Positions 60,757 to 64,000 of a stretch of 64,000 nt of DNA are shown here, in pieces. Location: the NCBI RefSeq assembly GCF_019059575.1, contig NW_024881502.1:992001-1056000 (forward strand). The letters are read 5' to 3'. Positions within the stretch are counted from its first letter, which is position 1. The number at the start of each line of letters is the position of its first letter. The notes under the pieces were generated by a model, which was not told where the DNA came from, made no database searches, and saw only the letters and a program-made list of their open reading frames with translations. A program made the translations under genes and the position numbers. The DNA is from Amphibalanus amphitrite (taxonomy: Eukaryota; Arthropoda; Thecostraca; Balanomorpha; Balanidae).

Positions 60757-60821
60757 GTGCTGCATCTCCTCACTGCTTGAAGAGGGCAGTTTGCCCTGTC
60801 AAGATCAATGGATGTAATGCA

Positions 60822-61141
60822 CATGTCCTGTGGACACAGGAAGTTCTGAGAGCTTCGTGAACAGCGAGGTGGTGCACAGGCACAAGTGGAAACTACTGCG
60901 TCCTAACGGGTGCAGTGAAGTCTCAATGGCCGCCACATCACTCACCTCCAAGGTGCTCGGCATCTGCAAGGTGCGCATTGAACTCTCGAATGGAGAAGTC
61001 CACGAAGACGTCTCACTGCTAGTGATCGAAGATCTGTGCAGCGATGTCATACTGGGCCATAACTCATTGAAGCGACACTCAGCCGTCGAGATCCCTTTCG
61101 GCGGGACCCAGTCTCCGCTTACAGCCTGCGGGCGCACTTGA
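60822..61141 (+). pseudogene. Retrotransposon aspartic protease region
   Basis: VDTGSSESFVNSEVV has the retropepsin DTGS active site, and DLCSDVILGHNSLKRHS corresponds to the ILG flap-side motif. It ends at a stop at 61139-61141, so pol is not continuous with the RT. Confidence 0.85.
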
Positions 61142-61201
61142 GCCGCTGTCCCAGCCCCTGCACTGTTTGCAAGCCTGACGGAAGACTGTAAACCTATCGC
61201 T

Positions 61202-62372
61202 GTGCGGTCACGGCACCACTCCCAAGCAGACAAGAAATTCATCAGTTCTGAAGTATCGAGACTTCTACGTGAAGAGGTTATCGAGCCCAGCAATTCCCCA
61301 TGGCGGGCTCAGATCCTGGTGACTTCGAACGAAAACCAAAAAAAAGAGAATGGTCATAGACTACTCACAAACCATAAATCGGTACACTCTTCTAGACGCC
61401 TACCCCCTGCCGCGCATCGACGAGATGGTCGGACAAGTGGCACAGTACAAAATATTCAGCACGCTGGACCTGCGAAATGCTTACCATCAAGTGAGCATCC
61501 AGGAGAAAGAGAAGCCCTACATGGCTTTTGAAGCTGACAACAAGCTGTATCAGTTCACTCGCATCCCGTTCGGTGTCACCAATGAAGTCGCCAGCTTCCA
61601 GAGGATAATGGATGACATCGTGGAGAAGGAAACACTGAAGGACAACTTCGTCTACTTGGACAACGTGACGGTCTGCGGACACTCTCAAGAGGAGCATGAT
61701 GAGAATCTGAGGAAAGTCATGGATGCTGTGAAGAAATACGGCCTCACGCTGAACACGGACAAGTGCGTCTTCTCCAGCAAGACGGTGAATCTACTCGGCT
61801 ACCTGATCGAAGAAGGAACACTGAAGCCGGATCCTGAGCGACTCCGTCCGTTCCTTGACCTTCCTGAGCCACACGACACAACCTCCCTGAAGAGGATAAC
61901 CAGCATGTTCGCCCATTATTCTCGGTGGATATCCAGCTTCTCGGAGAAGATCCGCCCCCTGAGCCAAACGACCTCTTTCCTTCTGTCTCCACAGGCCAAG
62001 AAGGCTTTCGCTAGCCTAAAGGACGAAGTTGCCAAGACTGCGATCGGGGCTGTTGATCCCGCTGAGCCGTTCACGGTGGAGACAGACGCTTCTGAACACG
62101 CCATAGCTGCTACCCTGAGTCAAGCGGGACGTCCTGTAGCGTTCTTCTCCCGGACTTTCTCGCCCTGTGAGCAAAGGCATTCAGCGGTCGAGAAGGAGGC
62201 CTACGCTATAGTGGAATCAGTTCGTCACTGGAGGCGTTACCTGTTGGGGCGACAGTTCCGGTTGGCGACCGATCAAAAATATGTTTTATTATGTTTGACA
62301 GCCTGCAAGAACGAAAATCAAGAACGAAAAGATCGGCCGCTGGAGGCTGGAACTGTCTTGTTTCCACTATGA
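61202..62372 (+). pseudogene. Retrotransposon reverse transcriptase and RNase H
   Basis: Two frames joined by a shift near 61340. Seen: VIDYSQTINRYTLLDAYPLP, FSTLDLRNAYHQV, FTRIPFGVTNEVASFQRIMD, and FVYLDNVTVCG, where the usual YxDD reads YLDN, as in some known Ty3/gypsy subfamilies. RNase H follows with TVETDASEHAIAATLSQAGR, RHSAVEKEAYAIVES and FRLATDQK. A further shift lies near 62290 before the integrase part. Confidence 0.9.
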
Positions 62373-62376
62373 CATA

Positions 62377-63369
62377 GTGTACCGACCGGGAGCAGAAAAC
62401 GTAGCTGCAGATGCTCTGTCAAGGGTGTGTGGCTCAATGTCTGTAGAAGACGGACTGCGAAAGCTGCACGAAGATCTCTGCCATCCAGGAGTCACTCGGA
62501 AGCTTCATTTCGTTAGGAGCAAGAATCTGGCACATTCCGTGGAAGACATCAGGAAGATGACTTCATCATGCACTACCTGTGCGGAATTGAAGCCCAGATT
62601 TCACAACCGGGCGCCGAACCATCTAGTCAGAGCCACTCGGCCCTTCGAGAGGCTGAGTATGGATTTCAAGGGGCCACTCCCTTCATAAACCAAAAACAAC
62701 TATCTGCTTACTATCGTGGATGAATTTTCGCGATTTCCATACGCTTTCTCGTGCTCAGACATGACAGCATCAACTATCATCAAGTGCTTATGCTAGTTGT
62801 TTGCCATTTTCGGAATGCCGTCATACATTCACTCTGATCGTGGATCATCTTTCATGTCCGAAGAACTCAGGCGGTTCCTGCAGGAGCGAGGGATCGCTGT
62901 GAGCAGAACGACACCGTACAACCCGCAAAGGAACGACCAGGAGGAACGGTATAACGGGATCATCTGGCGGACTGTCTCGCTCGCGCTGAGGACTCGAGGC
63001 GCATCACCAGATGAGTGGGAGTCTGTCCTGCCTGATGCTCTCCTGGCACCGGCTGGTGACGCATCCCAGGCTGAGCAGTGTTCAACGGAACGGCTTGCCG
63101 TCGACGAACGTGTCGCTGACTTCACAATCTCAACTGGACGAGCGGCTCCGGACGATCCTCCGGTGACACCTCTGGACTCGTCGTCTCCTCAGGAGCAGCC
63201 GCCGGGGTCCTGTGTCGACCGGTTCCACCGTCATCCCGTTGAGGAATGTGGTGGGCGAGTTCCGAGATGTGAAACCGGTGAACGTGACGCTGCGCCCTGT
63301 CCGCAGCCAGCTCGTCGATCTGGCCGGACCAGGCATCCTCCCACTTATATGCGTGATTACTCTGTGTAG
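62377..63369 (+). pseudogene. Retrotransposon integrase
   Basis: An HHCC-type zinc domain runs HEDLCHPGVTRKLHF...SCTTCAEL. The catalytic core has MDFKGPLPS (first Asp) then a stop, YIHSDRGSSF (second Asp) and NPQRNDQEERYNG (Glu). Stops at about 62686 and 62794 break the core. The C-terminal tail includes GGRVPRCETGERDAAPCP. Confidence 0.88.
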
Positions 63370-63455
63370 CTGTTGTAAGTCGACGTACTGCAATGAGACG
63401 TGGATTTATGTTTGTTTGTTGACTTCCTTCCCTGTACAACAGCGGGTGGGGAGAA

Positions 63456-63621
63456 TGTTATGATTGTTTGTTGCAAGTGTTATGCGTCGTGTTTGGTGTT
63501 AGTGTTGGGCCACGTCTGTTTGTGTTGCTGATGGTTTGTTTTCGTCCTGTGTTGCAGGTATGCTTGCAAGTTTGTGTTGAATAAAGCCTGAGAAGGGTCT
63601 CTCTCATTCATATTTACCACA
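63456..63621 (+). repeat. 3' LTR
   Basis: 166 bp, matching the 5' LTR with few substitutions; AATAAA at 63580-63585. Confidence 0.92.
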
Positions 63622-63626
63622 CTGAT

Positions 63627-64000
63627 TAAAGGAAAAGGGCCACCTTTAACATGGGGATTGAAACTGAGATAGCCATCTTGTAGCCCGTGTCCGAAAACCT
63701 GACTGTCTTCCTCCTTACGGCCGATTTCGGCCTCCATTCGTAGTTATCGGCAATTTTAAAAGAAAATACGCCAGGAATGCGTCCTTATCCCAGGAATCCG
63801 TTCTTATCCGACAATACAGCCACCCGCGGCGAGGCTTTGGTTTTTTACCAATCAGCTCCAACCAGCTCAGCTTTAACCAATCAGCTTATCGGACACAATC
63901 CGACGAGTCTGTCTTCTGAACGCTGATTGGCTTGAGTGTGACGTCATCGCTATGCCATCATACAGTAGGTGCCGTAGAGAGTATCAACATAGTACCAATA
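63627..64000. repeat. N-family fragment and unannotated sequence
   Basis: GGCCACCTTTAACATGGGGA...GAGATAGCCATCTTG resembles the right arm of N2 in inverted orientation. The rest has one TGACGTCA near 63938 and no gene. Confidence 0.45.

Larger units (their letters stand above)
59719..63621 (+). mobile_element. Ty3/gypsy-type LTR retrotransposon, structurally complete, coding parts decayed
   Basis: Two 166-bp LTRs (59719-59884, 63456-63621) begin TGTTATGATTG and end in CA. They differ at only a few positions and are bordered by the 5-bp target duplication CTGAT (59714-59718, 63622-63626). A polypurine GGGTGGGGAGAA lies directly before the right LTR. The gene order gag, protease, reverse transcriptase, RNase H, integrase is the Ty3/gypsy order. 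Confidence 0.95.

Overview
Eukaryotic nuclear DNA, almost certainly from an arthropod. It holds spliced genes with canonical GT/AG introns, LINE, LTR and TIR transposons, MITEs, and very GC-rich exons set among AT-richer transposon debris. Very high minisatellite density and high exon GC would suit a crustacean (a barnacle is one possibility), but I cannot name the species. No bacterial, organellar or viral gene is visible.

Three host genes can be reconstructed. (1) A CREB-regulated transcription coactivator (CRTC/TORC), plus strand, 5928-37428. Fourteen coding exons join in compatible phase to 670 codons, from the N-terminal CREB-binding helix ([13 protein letters not shown]) to the acidic C-terminal activation domain. 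(2) An intronless ZIP-family zinc transporter (SLC39A1-3 group), minus strand, 45626-44628. (3) A 1-acylglycerol-3-phosphate acyltransferase of the AGPAT3/4 type, minus strand, 58595-47264, with seven phase-compatible exons coding 387 residues. The three look like unrelated neighbours, not a functional cluster.

Layout. 1-2544 is a LINE 3' half. 3030-4720 is a higher-order satellite. 5088-5510 is a tRNA-derived SINE plus palindromic DNA. 5511-5927 is the probable CRTC promoter, with a full CRE. 5928-37428 is CRTC; its introns are packed with TTAA-flanked MITEs, a mariner copy and about a dozen minisatellites. 37429-44430 is intergenic (MITE pieces, a TA-flanked element, GC-rich blocks). 44440-45640 is ZIP with a repeat at its stop codon. 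47264-58595 is AGPAT, whose introns hold arrays and a Tc1-like transposon split by a MITE. 59719-63621 is a complete but decayed Ty3/gypsy-type retrotransposon with 166-bp LTRs and a CTGAT target duplication.

Two patterns stand out. First, in all three genes the minisatellites are anchored on gene-structure boundaries: many arrays are tandem copies of the segment containing a splice donor, a splice acceptor or the stop codon. Second, a family of TTAA-flanked, piggyBac-like MITEs (termini near CCCTCGCC) carries G-run/C-run hairpins at both ends and is loaded with AGGTCA nuclear-receptor half-sites and TGACGTCA CRE palindromes. Several copies lie inside the gene for the CREB coactivator itself.
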